Shown here: in pieces, positions 9,054 to 16,887 of the stretch | How positions within the stretch are numbered: position 1 is the stretch's first letter | How the letters are laid out: every line of letters begins with the position of its first letter | From: Rhodobacterales bacterium | Lineage (GTDB): Bacteria > Pseudomonadota > Alphaproteobacteria > Rhodobacterales > Rhodobacteraceae | Length of the DNA stretch: 17,123 nt | Assembly (NCBI GenBank): GCA_013298675.1 | Contig: JAAFIJ010000019.1 | Coordinates: forward strand, 1 to 17,123 | Direction: 5' to 3' | The notes under the pieces: generated by a model | The model's database searches: none | Told to the model about the DNA's origin: nothing | Seen by the model: only the letters and a program-made list of their open reading frames with translations | Translations under genes and position numbers: made by a program

Positions 9054-9716
9054 CTACCAAGTGATCGGCTTGCCCGCATAGTCGAAAAACCCACCGCTTT
9101 GCGTTGGCGCAAGCGCGTCAAGCACCGCCAGCAGGTTTTCTGCCGCTTGGGCAGTCGAAACAGCAGGCAAATTCCCTCCATACTTCAACGACAGCGCCGT
9201 TTCCACATGGCCTGGATGGAGAGCGACCACAACCGACTGCGGATGGCTGCGCGCCAATTCGATTGCGGCTGTGTGAATAAGCTGGTTTAGGGCGGCTTTC
9301 GCGGCGCGGTAGCTATACCAGCCGCCCAGAGCATTGTCGCCGATTGAGCCTACCCGAGCCGAAAGCGCGGCAAATTGACAAGGCCTGGACTTGGGTAGCA
9401 ACCGAACACAGTGTTTCAAGACCAAAGCGGGCCCAACCGCATTCAGTGCAAATTGGCGCATCACAGCCGCACTGTTAACCCCGCGCAACGATTTCTCTGG
9501 ACCTATCCCGTCAAGTTCTAGCGCGCCAGTGGCCACGACGATACGGTCAAATTCGCCTGTCAGCGCGCCAAGCACCCGTTCAATCGTCGCCTCATTGGTC
9601 AGATCCAGCCCATCGACGCTGCGCGACAGGCCGATCACTTCGCCCCCATCAGCCGCCAAGCGGGCCACCAAAGCCGCCCCAATGCCACCACTAGCCCCAA
9701 TAATCAAAGCCCGCAT
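9054..9716 (-). CDS. Short-chain dehydrogenase/reductase (SDR) family oxidoreductase
   Basis: A 220-residue classical-type SDR. The cofactor loop GASGGIG is at residues 7-13. A catalytic set N92, S119 (ALSARVGS), Y136 and K140 (YRAAK) can be read, so the enzyme should be active. It is a little shorter than most SDRs (about 250), and resembles the C-factor/CsgA-like group. The NNAG structural motif is replaced by VATGALE near residue 61. GGGAG lies seven bases before the ATG at 9716. The gene begins 50 bp after glmM in the same direction and may be the last gene of the folate/glmM unit. The substrate is unknown. Confidence 0.85.
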   Translation of the reverse strand: MRALIIGASGGIGAALVARLAADGGEVIGLSRSVDGLDLTNEATIERVLGALTGEFDRIVVATGALELDGIGPEKSLRGVNSAAVMRQFALNAVGPALVLKHCVRLLPKSRPCQFAALSARVGSIGDNALGGWYSYRAAKAALNQLIHTAAIELARSHPQSVVVALHPGHVETALSLKYGGNLPAVSTAQAAENLLAVLDALAPTQSGGFFDYAGKPITW

Positions 9717-9766
9717 CTGCGCTCTCCCACCTTACAAAAGAGATACGCTTCCCAAGCCCGATTGGA

Positions 9767-11110
9767 TCAAACAGCCGCCTCTACGGCCGCAACAATACCG
9801 TCCACGACATCGGCCAACAGTCCCGCATCCTCACATTCCGCCATTACACGGATCAAAGGTTCCGTCCCCGACTTGCGGATCAAAATGCGGCCCTTGCCTT
9901 TGATCCGCGCGGTGTTCGCGTCGATCACGGCCCGCACTGCGTCGGCCTTCAACGGCTCTAGCCCAGCGGCATATCGAACATTTTTCAGCATTTGCGGCAC
10001 AGCTTCAAACTGGCGGACCAATGCGCTGGCAGCATTGCCCGACCGCGCCATTTCAGCCAAAAACTGCAAGCCTGCAATCAAACCGTCACCAGTGGTGGCA
10101 TAGTCAGTCATCACAATATGACCCGACTGTTCGCCGCCAAGATTGAACCCGCCTGCGCGCATCGCCTCGACCACATAGCGGTCGCCGACATTGGTGCGCA
10201 AAAGTTCCAACCCACGGCTGGACAAAAACCGCTCCAGCCCCAGATTGGACATAACGGTCGCCACCAATGTTTTGCCGTTCAAGCGGCCATCCTGGGCCCA
10301 GCGGCCGGCGAGCAGCGCCATGATCTGATCGCCGTCGGCCACTCGGCCCGCTTCGTCCAAGATCATCACCCGGTCGGCATCGCCGTCCAGACAGATGCCG
10401 ACATGCGCACCGTGTGCGACGACGGCCTCGGCGGCAGTTTGGGTAAAGGTCGACCCGCAACGGTCATTGATGTTCTTGCCATTCGGGTTGACGCCGACCG
10501 GGATCACCTCTGCGCCCAACTCCCACAGCACATCGGGGGCGGCCTTGTACGCAGCACCATTGGCGCAATCTATGACGACCTTAAGACCGTCAAGACGCAG
10601 GCCCGACGGGAACGTAGTTTTCGCGTATTCTTCATATCGCCCCAAAGCATCATCGATCCGCTTGGCACGGCCAATGCTTTCGGGGCTAGCCAGTTCCAGC
10701 TCTGCCTCAACCATCGCCTCGATCTCTGCCTCGGCCGCATCAGACAGCTTGAACCCGTCTGGGCCAAAAAACTTAATTCCGTTGTCTTGATGTGGATTGT
10801 GACTTGCAGAAATCATCACGCCAATGTCCGCGCGCATCGACCGGGTCAGGAACCCAACCGCAGGGGTCGGGCATGGCCCCAGCAGCAATACATTCATGCC
10901 CATGCTGGTTAACCCTGCCGTCAGAGCGTTTTCCAACATATAGCCTGAAAGTCGGGTGTCTTTGCCAATCACCACCCGGTGCGCCAGACTGCCCTCGCTG
11001 CGGAAATAACGCCCCGCCGCCGCCCCAAGCTTTAGCGCCATTTCGGCCGTCATCGGATAGGTGTTAGCACGGCCTCTAACACCGTCAGTGCCAAACAACT
11101 TTCGGCTCAT
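9767..11110 (-). CDS. glmM: Phosphoglucosamine mutase
   Basis: GlmM converts glucosamine-6-phosphate to glucosamine-1-phosphate on the way to UDP-GlcNAc for peptidoglycan and lipopolysaccharide. The 447-residue protein has all family landmarks: the N-terminal [10 protein letters not shown], the phosphoserine loop ISASHNP (S103), the Mg2+ loop LDGDADR (D242, D244, D246), the sugar-binding GGEQSGH (about 325-331) and the C-terminal phosphate loop [11 protein letters not shown]. The ATG at 11110 is preferred: it begins the conserved [10 protein letters not shown], has AGGAGAG upstream, and overlaps the folP stop by ATGA, implying translational coupling. An upstream in-frame start at 11140 lies inside folP. 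Confidence 0.97.
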   Translation of the reverse strand: MSRKLFGTDGVRGRANTYPMTAEMALKLGAAAGRYFRSEGSLAHRVVIGKDTRLSGYMLENALTAGLTSMGMNVLLLGPCPTPAVGFLTRSMRADIGVMISASHNPHQDNGIKFFGPDGFKLSDAAEAEIEAMVEAELELASPESIGRAKRIDDALGRYEEYAKTTFPSGLRLDGLKVVIDCANGAAYKAAPDVLWELGAEVIPVGVNPNGKNINDRCGSTFTQTAAEAVVAHGAHVGICLDGDADRVMILDEAGRVADGDQIMALLAGRWAQDGRLNGKTLVATVMSNLGLERFLSSRGLELLRTNVGDRYVVEAMRAGGFNLGGEQSGHIVMTDYATTGDGLIAGLQFLAEMARSGNAASALVRQFEAVPQMLKNVRYAAGLEPLKADAVRAVIDANTARIKGKGRILIRKSGTEPLIRVMAECEDAGLLADVVDGIVAAVEAAV

Positions 11111-12117
11111 AGCGCCTCTCCTTTGGTAACGGCTTGCCACAGCGACAAGGCTTGTCGCGTCTCGGCCACATCATGTACGCGGATCATTTGCATGCCTTGC
11201 GCAACGCCCGCAAGCGCGACGGCCAAGCTGCCCGGCATCCGTTTAGCCGCATCAGATTCGGCACCAATCGTGCCGATGAATCGTTTTCGGCTGGCACCAA
11301 GCAGCACCGGAACGCCAAGGTCGTGAAACAGCGACAACCTTGCGAGCAGCGCCAGATTATGTGCGAGTGTCTTGCCAAAACCGATGCCTGGGTCCACTGC
11401 CAACAGACGGCGCGGAATGCCTGCGGCCACCGCGTCGCACAGACGCTGGTGTAACGCGTCAAAAACATCCAGCAAAACATCGTCATAGACAGGATCATCT
11501 TGCATTGTGGCTGGAGTGGCGATCGAATGCATCAAGATCACCGGTGCGACCTGACCTGCGGCAAAGCTCGCCATTGCCGCGTCGTATTGCAACGCGGTCA
11601 CATCATTTAGAATGCTTGCACCCGCATCGAACGCCGCCTTTGCAACCGCAGCTTTGCGCGTGTCGATAGAGATTGGAAGCGTCAGCCCGCCCGCACGCAG
11701 CGCGGCTATCACGGGCGCAGTGCGCTGAATTTCCTCGGCTGCGTCGACATCTACCGCGCCGGGCCGCGTGCTCTCGCCGCCAATGTCCAAAATATCAGCC
11801 CCGGCCGCCATTCTTCGCGCACCCATCACCGCTGCATCGGGACGCAAGAACAGCCCCCCATCGGAAAAGCTGTCGGGTGTGACGTTCAAAATGCCCATAA
11901 TGCGCGGTTGATCCAGTGACAGGCCAGCAAACTCGGGTCGCGGCGCACTAAGCCTGTCGCGCACCTGTTCAGGAACATCGCTTAAAGGCACAATCCGTGC
12001 GGTCTCGCTGCGCTTGATCACTTCAACTTGCGAAAACCAGCACCAGCCGCCCGCCAATGGCAAAGCGTCCTTTGGGCGAGCGGGATCGGTCATCGCGATA
12101 GGGCGGTAATATATCAT
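11107..12117 (-). CDS. folP: Dihydropteroate synthase
   Basis: FolP joins p-aminobenzoate to 6-hydroxymethyl-dihydropterin diphosphate, and is the sulfonamide target. The TIM-barrel motifs are present in order: [15 protein letters not shown] (residues 74-88), [10 protein letters not shown] (111-120), a SILNDVTAL stretch, [14 protein letters not shown] and GASRKRFIG. The 336-residue protein is longer than a typical ~280-residue enzyme because about 70 residues precede the barrel ([14 protein letters not shown] and [11 protein letters not shown] regions); I recall such an extension in Rhodobacterales FolP. The ATG at 12117 is five bases from AGGAGG, which decides it over a GTG at 12123. It lies between folB (46-bp gap) and glmM (4-base overlap). 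Confidence 0.96.
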   Translation of the reverse strand: MIYYRPIAMTDPARPKDALPLAGGWCWFSQVEVIKRSETARIVPLSDVPEQVRDRLSAPRPEFAGLSLDQPRIMGILNVTPDSFSDGGLFLRPDAAVMGARRMAAGADILDIGGESTRPGAVDVDAAEEIQRTAPVIAALRAGGLTLPISIDTRKAAVAKAAFDAGASILNDVTALQYDAAMASFAAGQVAPVILMHSIATPATMQDDPVYDDVLLDVFDALHQRLCDAVAAGIPRRLLAVDPGIGFGKTLAHNLALLARLSLFHDLGVPVLLGASRKRFIGTIGAESDAAKRMPGSLAVALAGVAQGMQMIRVHDVAETRQALSLWQAVTKGEAL

Positions 12118-12163
12118 ACACACCTCCTAATCGGTCGGATTGGCACCCTGCAAGGGGGAAGGT

Positions 12164-13072
12164 TCAAGCCTTTTCCACTGTTACGCGACTTCCTGCCGGA
12201 AGTGCAACATTCGCGTGAACGACCATCTTTGCTGCAGCCATGGTTTCTGCAAGCCACAGTGCAAGCGCAACAGGATCGCGGCTTTGCGGGCCATCGACCG
12301 CATCAAGCACCATTTTCGACGGCGCCCAAACCACCATTTGACCACGCTTGATCGCCCAATCAATTTCCGTACGGGTTTGCATCACAACGCAGCGCGCATC
12401 CCGTGCCGCCAAAGCCCAAGCGTTTTGCTCAATGGCCAATAGATCGACCCGCCGCTGGGTTGGACGGTGGCCCGTTGTAGGACGCGGAAAATCTGGCATG
12501 CCGACGGTCAAAATCACAGGAAGTCCGTGTGACTGGATCAGATCCAGCCGCGCGGCAAGATCTGTCGCGGCAATCGTGGCATTGTCAAAAAACACGACAA
12601 TGGGGTGCACAGACGCCTCTTGCCCGTCATGTCCCAAAACGGTCAACGCATCTTCGGCGCGGCTGCGGACAATCTCGACGCCCAGCTTGTAAGGGCCAAC
12701 ATCCAGCTTTTCGATCCGAACAAAGACGCGCATGGCTTGGGGCTCTGCCAAAATACGTTCTGCTAGCCGCTCTGCAAGGGTTTCCAAAAGGTTCAACCGC
12801 TCTGCTGCCAATTCGGTGGCAATGGATTCGGTGATCCGGTCATAGGATAAAATCCTGTCGACATCGTCATTCAGGGGTTGGGGCGCCGGGCGCACCTCGA
12901 TGACGACATTGAACATCACCCGCTGGCGATGACCCCGTTCCTTTTGGAACGCGCCGATATCTACCTCGACAATATGGTCGCGCAACGAGATTCGGTCACG
13001 AGGGTCCGCACCAGCCGACGCGATAGAGCGTTCTTCGGGATGCGCAAAAGCAAGGCGAATATCACTGGTCAT
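12164..13072 (-). CDS. folB: Dihydroneopterin aldolase with C-terminal extension of uncertain function
   Basis: The first ~145 residues match the FolB fold: LRDHIVEVDIGAFQKERGHRQ around residues 30-50 with the pterin-anchoring region near E45/R46-G47, FNVVIEV, and the late EKLDVGPYKLGVEI with the expected catalytic lysine K122. FolB splits 7,8-dihydroneopterin into 6-hydroxymethyl-dihydropterin and glycolaldehyde, two steps before FolP, which is the next gene. Unlike the usual ~120-residue enzyme this one has 302 residues. The tail (about 152-302) has alternating hydrophobic strands, HPIVVFFDNA, LLAIEQNAWALAA and DPVALALWLA, that resemble the later half of MfnE-type small amino-acid kinases but without clear ATP motifs. 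No folK is visible in the window. The ATG at 13072 is preferred over a TTG at 13090, with AAGGTG upstream. Confidence 0.88.
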   Translation of the reverse strand: MTSDIRLAFAHPEERSIASAGADPRDRISLRDHIVEVDIGAFQKERGHRQRVMFNVVIEVRPAPQPLNDDVDRILSYDRITESIATELAAERLNLLETLAERLAERILAEPQAMRVFVRIEKLDVGPYKLGVEIVRSRAEDALTVLGHDGQEASVHPIVVFFDNATIAATDLAARLDLIQSHGLPVILTVGMPDFPRPTTGHRPTQRRVDLLAIEQNAWALAARDARCVVMQTRTEIDWAIKRGQMVVWAPSKMVLDAVDGPQSRDPVALALWLAETMAAAKMVVHANVALPAGSRVTVEKA

Positions 13073-13117
13073 TGGCCTAACACCTTGCAAGGGGCGCGAA
13101 ACGGCCCGAAATCGGTG

Positions 13118-13150
13118 CTGCCCGCCATAAAGAAGGGCAGGCTAATGCCC
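13118..13150 (-). terminator. Overlapping inverted repeats between the wall hydrolase and folB
   Basis: Reading the minus strand, GGGCA (13150-13146) can pair with TGCCC (13139-13135), followed by TTCTTTA, which would be a weak terminator for the hydrolase gene. The same TGCCC also belongs to a second perfect arm pair with GGGCAG (13123-13118). The two hairpins exclude each other. The stems are only 5-6 bp, so either use is tentative. Confidence 0.3.
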
Positions 13151-13213
13151 ACCCTGCTGTTTTCTTTGCCTGAACCCGACCCCCTTCGCAAGGGCCGCGA
13201 CGTTTGGATGTGT

Positions 13214-14023
13214 TTATGGTTGGCGATAAAACAGATGCGCTCCTATGGCTGCGGTCTGTGGGAACTGATTAGACCAGCCCGGGCGCACAGAGCGCGTGTG
13301 AAAATGGGTAGCACCCAAGGTCAAATCCCGAGTGGCACCGTCCAACATGACCCGTGCGATCCGGCCGGCGGTATCAGCGGCCGCACCTTCGGCCATCACT
13401 TCGGACGCGCCATCACAGACATAGGAAAACTGACAGCTTCCGCCGCCCGTTTGCCCAACCACACCACACACCGTGTTAGGATAGTTCGGGCTGTCGACGC
13501 GGTTCAAAATCACTTCAGCAACAGCAAACTGGCCCTTGAGTGTTTCGCCGCGCGCTTCAAAGTACAAAGCGGTCTTTAGGCATTGCCATTGTGCATCCCC
13601 CGAAGGCGCCGGAAGCGTTGCCAAGAAAGCCTCTGTATATTCAAGCGAACCAACTGGCTCAATGGCAGTGGTCTTTTTCCCTTTGGCTGACTGTTTACCA
13701 GCAACTTCTGTCGCAGCAGGCTCTTCAGCAATAACTGTCTTTGCGCCTGATTTAGGGGCAGCCTTGGCCACCGCAACAGGCTCGGCCACCTTTGGTCCAA
13801 CTGCAAGCGACAAGCGCTTTGCACTCGGTAGTGCTTTAATGGTCTTGTGCTCTACCCCCATCAAAGAGGCAAATTCCTGGCCGAATGTTGCGTTCAGATC
13901 GTTGGACTGGCTCACCGTCACTTCGGCGAAGGCCGCTCCGCTTAGTACACTCAGCCCAAGCAGGGCAGAGGTCCAAATATGGTGCAAGCGCATTGTCTTG
14001 TGGTCCCGGTTTGTTTCATTCAT
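13214..14023 (-). CDS. Secreted cell wall hydrolase, SleB/CwlJ-like (Hydrolase_2 family)
   Basis: The 269-residue protein has a signal peptide (RLHHIWTSALLGLSVLSG, cleavage likely after AAFA near residue 33), a low-complexity Ala/Lys/Pro linker (about 75-125), and a C-terminal catalytic domain (about 144-265). The domain has LYFEARGE (E156 the likely catalytic acid), GQFAVAEVILNRV, and the CQFSYVCDG motif with conserved cysteines. This is the pattern of SleB-type peptidoglycan-cleaving enzymes, known from spore cortex lysis and widespread in non-sporing alphaproteobacteria, where it probably trims periplasmic peptidoglycan. The start is uncertain: ATG 14023 is used, ATG 13993 gives a shorter signal peptide, and an upstream in-frame start at 14104 adds residues unlike a leader. 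It lies between the PPDK-like gene and folB. Confidence 0.87.
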   Translation of the reverse strand: MNETNRDHKTMRLHHIWTSALLGLSVLSGAAFAEVTVSQSNDLNATFGQEFASLMGVEHKTIKALPSAKRLSLAVGPKVAEPVAVAKAAPKSGAKTVIAEEPAATEVAGKQSAKGKKTTAIEPVGSLEYTEAFLATLPAPSGDAQWQCLKTALYFEARGETLKGQFAVAEVILNRVDSPNYPNTVCGVVGQTGGGSCQFSYVCDGASEVMAEGAAADTAGRIARVMLDGATRDLTLGATHFHTRSVRPGWSNQFPQTAAIGAHLFYRQP

Positions 14024-14195
14024 GCCGCCCGAGAGTCCCGGAAAGCGAATGTACGACCTAGACGAGGCAATTGGGCACGTCCACCCAAGTGGCAAAATGG
14101 TCACAAATTTGCCGCAATTCTAGGCGGTTTTCCGCGCAAATCCTAAGATTCCACATGAGGTTTAGCCAGTAAGATCTAGATATTGTTTGATTTTT

Positions 14196-16739
14196 TCACT
14201 TGTCCACAGCATCGGCCAATGCCAAATGCGCAGCCGCCAGACGCGCCAAGGGCACTCGGTAAGGCGAACAAGAGACATAATCAAAGCCCGCACGTCGACA
14301 AAAGTCGATTGATTCGGGATTGCCGCCATGTTCGCCGCAAATGCTGAGAATCAGATCAGAACGCGTGGCGCGCCCGCGTTCTGCACCGATGTGCAACAGC
14401 TCTCCAACACCGTCGACATCAAGAGTATGGAACGGGTCTTCGGGGAAAACCCCTTGTTGGACATAGGTGTTCATGAACCGGCCGGCATCATCACGCGATA
14501 GACCGTATGTCATCTGCGTCAGGTCATTGGTACCAAAGGACAGGAATGACGCATGCTGCGCGATCTCGCCCGCCCGCAACGCGGCGCGTGGGGTTTCCAC
14601 CATCACGCCCAACTTGAACGCGAAATCAACGCCAGTTTTGGTGCGAACAGAGGCGGCAACTGCGTCAATATGAGATTTGACCAATTCCACCTCGCGACGC
14701 GCAGACACCAAGGGGATCATGATTTCCGGGACCACAGGCGCACCTTTGCGGGCAACGACGACTGTTGCCTCGAAAATCGCCTGGGCTTGCATCGCATAAA
14801 TTTCAGGCAAGACCACACCCAGACGCACCCCGCGCATGCCCAGCATCGGGTTGAATTCAGACAGCGCTTCGGCCCTTCGCACCACCTCGGATAATGGCCG
14901 GTCCAACGCCTCTGCCAATTCGCGCAGGCCCTCGCGGGAATGGGGCAAGAATTCATGCAAGGGCGGGTCAAACAGGCGGATACAAACCGGCAATCCAGAC
15001 ATGATTTCAAACAGTTGCACAAAATCGTCGCGTTGCATCGGCAACAGCCGGGTCAGGGCCGCCGCGCGGTCCTTTGAGGTGTCGGCGAAAATCATCTCAC
15101 GCATCACGACCAGTCGGTCCTCATCAAAGAACATATGTTCTGTCCGGCACAGGCCAATGCCCTGGGCCTTAAAACGCCGCGCTGTCTCTGCATCAGCAGG
15201 TGTATCGGCATTGGCGCGAATGCCGATATCGCGAACCTCATCTGCCCAGCCAAGCAAGGTTTGGAATGTTTCATCCAGCGCCGGGGCCAACAGTACGGCA
15301 GCACCCGCCAAAACCTCGCCTGTCGTCCCATCAAGCGTGATCAGATCGCCCTCTTGAAATACGCGTCCATCGGCAGCAATGACCCGCTTTTCCTTGGCAT
15401 CAAGACGCAAACCAGACGCGCCCACGACACAAGGGACCCCCAAGCCGCGCGCAATCACGGCCGCGTGGCTGGTCACACCGCCCCGTTCTGTCAAAACAGC
15501 CGCCGCCGAATGCATTCCACGAATGTCTTCGGGGGCGGTTTCGCGTCGCACCAAAACACAAGGTTCGCCGCGCGACGCGCTGGCTTGGGCGGCGGCAGAG
15601 GTGAACACGATTTTACCAACCGCAGCGCCGGGGCTAGCCGCGATGCCTTTGGCAAAAACATCACGCGCCCCGCGCGGATCGACCTGTGGGTGCAACATTT
15701 CAGACAAGGACCGTGGTTCGACGCGCAGCACGGCCTCATTCTGGGTGATGATCCCATCTTCGGCGAGTGCAACTGCAACCCGCAGACCTGCCCGCGCCGA
15801 ACGGGCCACTTTTATGGCATCGAGCACCGACAAATGGCCGTCCTCAATGGTGAATTCGATCTGCATTTCTTCGCGCAGCTTCGCCCGGCACCCTACCCCG
15901 TATCGGATCAGATCGGCGAAAAGGTCAGGCGCGATATCTTCAAGAGAGGGGCCGCGTTTGTCGCGCGTCAGATAGATCGCATCGTTCACTTTCAGCGCGT
16001 CACGCCCTTGGCTTTGGCCAAGATAGCGCCCGGTCACTTGGGGCATGCCCGTAACCGGATCGATGAACTGCACCACGCCAGAGCCGGAAATGCCCTGGCC
16101 AAGGCCTTGGGCCATGGCTTGCACCACCAGACCAAGGGCCGCCTCAACCGGTGCGCCTTTGGCTTGGCGAAGAAGGCGCGCAGAAGTGCCTTCCCATGCG
16201 CGGGCCATGGAACGCAGCACTTCGGACAGCTGTTGTGCGGGATCTTCGGGGAACGGTTCATCCATTTCGCGTTCGTAATGGCGCAGGGCGTCGCGCAGGG
16301 CATCGGCGGAAGGTGTCACAGAATCAAACACATCAGGGTCAAGGCGGGCCACGTGGGTGGCATAGGATTGCACAAAGCGCAGGTAGATCGCGTCGGCCGC
16401 AGCTTGGCCGTGGCGGGTGATCAGCAGCGCATGGCGGGCCGCGTTCATGCCGATGTTCAGGATGGTTCCCGGCCCGCCCCAATCGGGGTTTTCCGGGCTG
16501 GGGCGCACGGAAATCAACGGTGCATCGCCAAAATGTTGCAAAATCGCTTTGCTATCAATGCCTTGGCCAGACGCGATCGCGCGCACGGTTTGGGCGGGCA
16601 AAGCCACGGTTTGCGGCACGGGCAAAGAAAGGCGGATCAGGCGCTGCAGGCATTTCGCACGCCAGCCATGTGCGCGCGTGTGGATCACGGCGGATGGGGT
16701 GACTTCGACGAAATCTGGAAACTCAAAATTTTTCTGCAC
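14196..16739 (-). CDS. Divergent pyruvate phosphate dikinase-like protein
   Basis: PPDK interconverts pyruvate + ATP + Pi and PEP + AMP + PPi through a phosphohistidine. The 847-residue protein has the full order: an N-terminal ATP-grasp-like region (to ~340), the swivelling histidine domain with RGGVTSHAAVIARG (H425, with the regulatory-type threonine T423), and the PEP/pyruvate TIM barrel with R588 (CIRLFDPPLHEF), R636, E716, N738-D739 and the proton-donor cysteine C824 (YVSCSPYRVP). The barrel is well conserved. The ATP-grasp part is not: the GGKGA loop reads HGWRA, and positions matching catalytic D321, Q335 and R337 of the Clostridium symbiosum enzyme read Q293, D307 and I309, while R79 and E295 are kept. 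GTG 16739 follows GAGGGA at good spacing and starts the recognisable protein; a TTG at 16793 is less likely. It may be a true PPDK or an altered-substrate paralogue. Confidence 0.85.
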   Translation of the reverse strand: MQKNFEFPDFVEVTPSAVIHTRAHGWRAKCLQRLIRLSLPVPQTVALPAQTVRAIASGQGIDSKAILQHFGDAPLISVRPSPENPDWGGPGTILNIGMNAARHALLITRHGQAAADAIYLRFVQSYATHVARLDPDVFDSVTPSADALRDALRHYEREMDEPFPEDPAQQLSEVLRSMARAWEGTSARLLRQAKGAPVEAALGLVVQAMAQGLGQGISGSGVVQFIDPVTGMPQVTGRYLGQSQGRDALKVNDAIYLTRDKRGPSLEDIAPDLFADLIRYGVGCRAKLREEMQIEFTIEDGHLSVLDAIKVARSARAGLRVAVALAEDGIITQNEAVLRVEPRSLSEMLHPQVDPRGARDVFAKGIAASPGAAVGKIVFTSAAAQASASRGEPCVLVRRETAPEDIRGMHSAAAVLTERGGVTSHAAVIARGLGVPCVVGASGLRLDAKEKRVIAADGRVFQEGDLITLDGTTGEVLAGAAVLLAPALDETFQTLLGWADEVRDIGIRANADTPADAETARRFKAQGIGLCRTEHMFFDEDRLVVMREMIFADTSKDRAAALTRLLPMQRDDFVQLFEIMSGLPVCIRLFDPPLHEFLPHSREGLRELAEALDRPLSEVVRRAEALSEFNPMLGMRGVRLGVVLPEIYAMQAQAIFEATVVVARKGAPVVPEIMIPLVSARREVELVKSHIDAVAASVRTKTGVDFAFKLGVMVETPRAALRAGEIAQHASFLSFGTNDLTQMTYGLSRDDAGRFMNTYVQQGVFPEDPFHTLDVDGVGELLHIGAERGRATRSDLILSICGEHGGNPESIDFCRRAGFDYVSCSPYRVPLARLAAAHLALADAVDK

Positions 16740-16823
16740 TGCGGCGTCCCTCACTAAGCACACGCAGAATACGCCTAAACGCGTGTCACGCAAGTGTTAC
16801 GCGTGAAAACCCACAGGTCAGGT

Positions 16824-16859
16824 GGGGGGCATCTGCCCCCCGGGGCCTTTGGCCCCACC
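16824..16859. repeat. GC-rich double hairpin between glyS and the PPDK-like gene
   Basis: Two adjacent perfect stems, GGGGGGC/GCCCCCC (16824-16830, 16835-16841; ATCT loop) and GGGGCC/GGCCCC (16842-16847, 16851-16856; TTT loop), can also refold as one longer stem using GGTGGGG and CCCCACC. They are followed on the plus strand by CCTGAGGATATTTTTCAACAG. From memory, this arrangement with the GAGGATATTTTT end is a recurrent intergenic element in Rhodobacteraceae. It lies just downstream of the glyS stop and could end glyS transcription, but lacks a T-run on that strand. Confidence 0.6.
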
Positions 16860-16887
16860 CCCTGAGGATATTTTTCAACAGATGAAT

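Noticed and set aside
9992..10912. A 306-codon plus-strand frame opposite glmM
   Set aside because: glmM on the minus strand has all its catalytic motifs in this span; the opposite frame has none.
12164..12619. The FolB tail as a fused HPPK (FolK) domain, suggested by RRVDLLAI
   Set aside because: HPPK needs two closely spaced aspartates in its RTLDLDIL-type motif and other conserved residues, which are not present.
14124..14135. Hairpin GCGG-TTTT-CCGC upstream of the wall hydrolase
   Set aside because: Four base pairs only; expected often by chance in GC-rich DNA.
15135..16757. A 540-codon open frame on the plus strand opposite the PPDK-like gene
   Set aside because: The minus-strand frame carries a full set of PPDK motifs. 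The plus-strand translation has no family pattern and is the usual antisense opening of a GC-rich gene.
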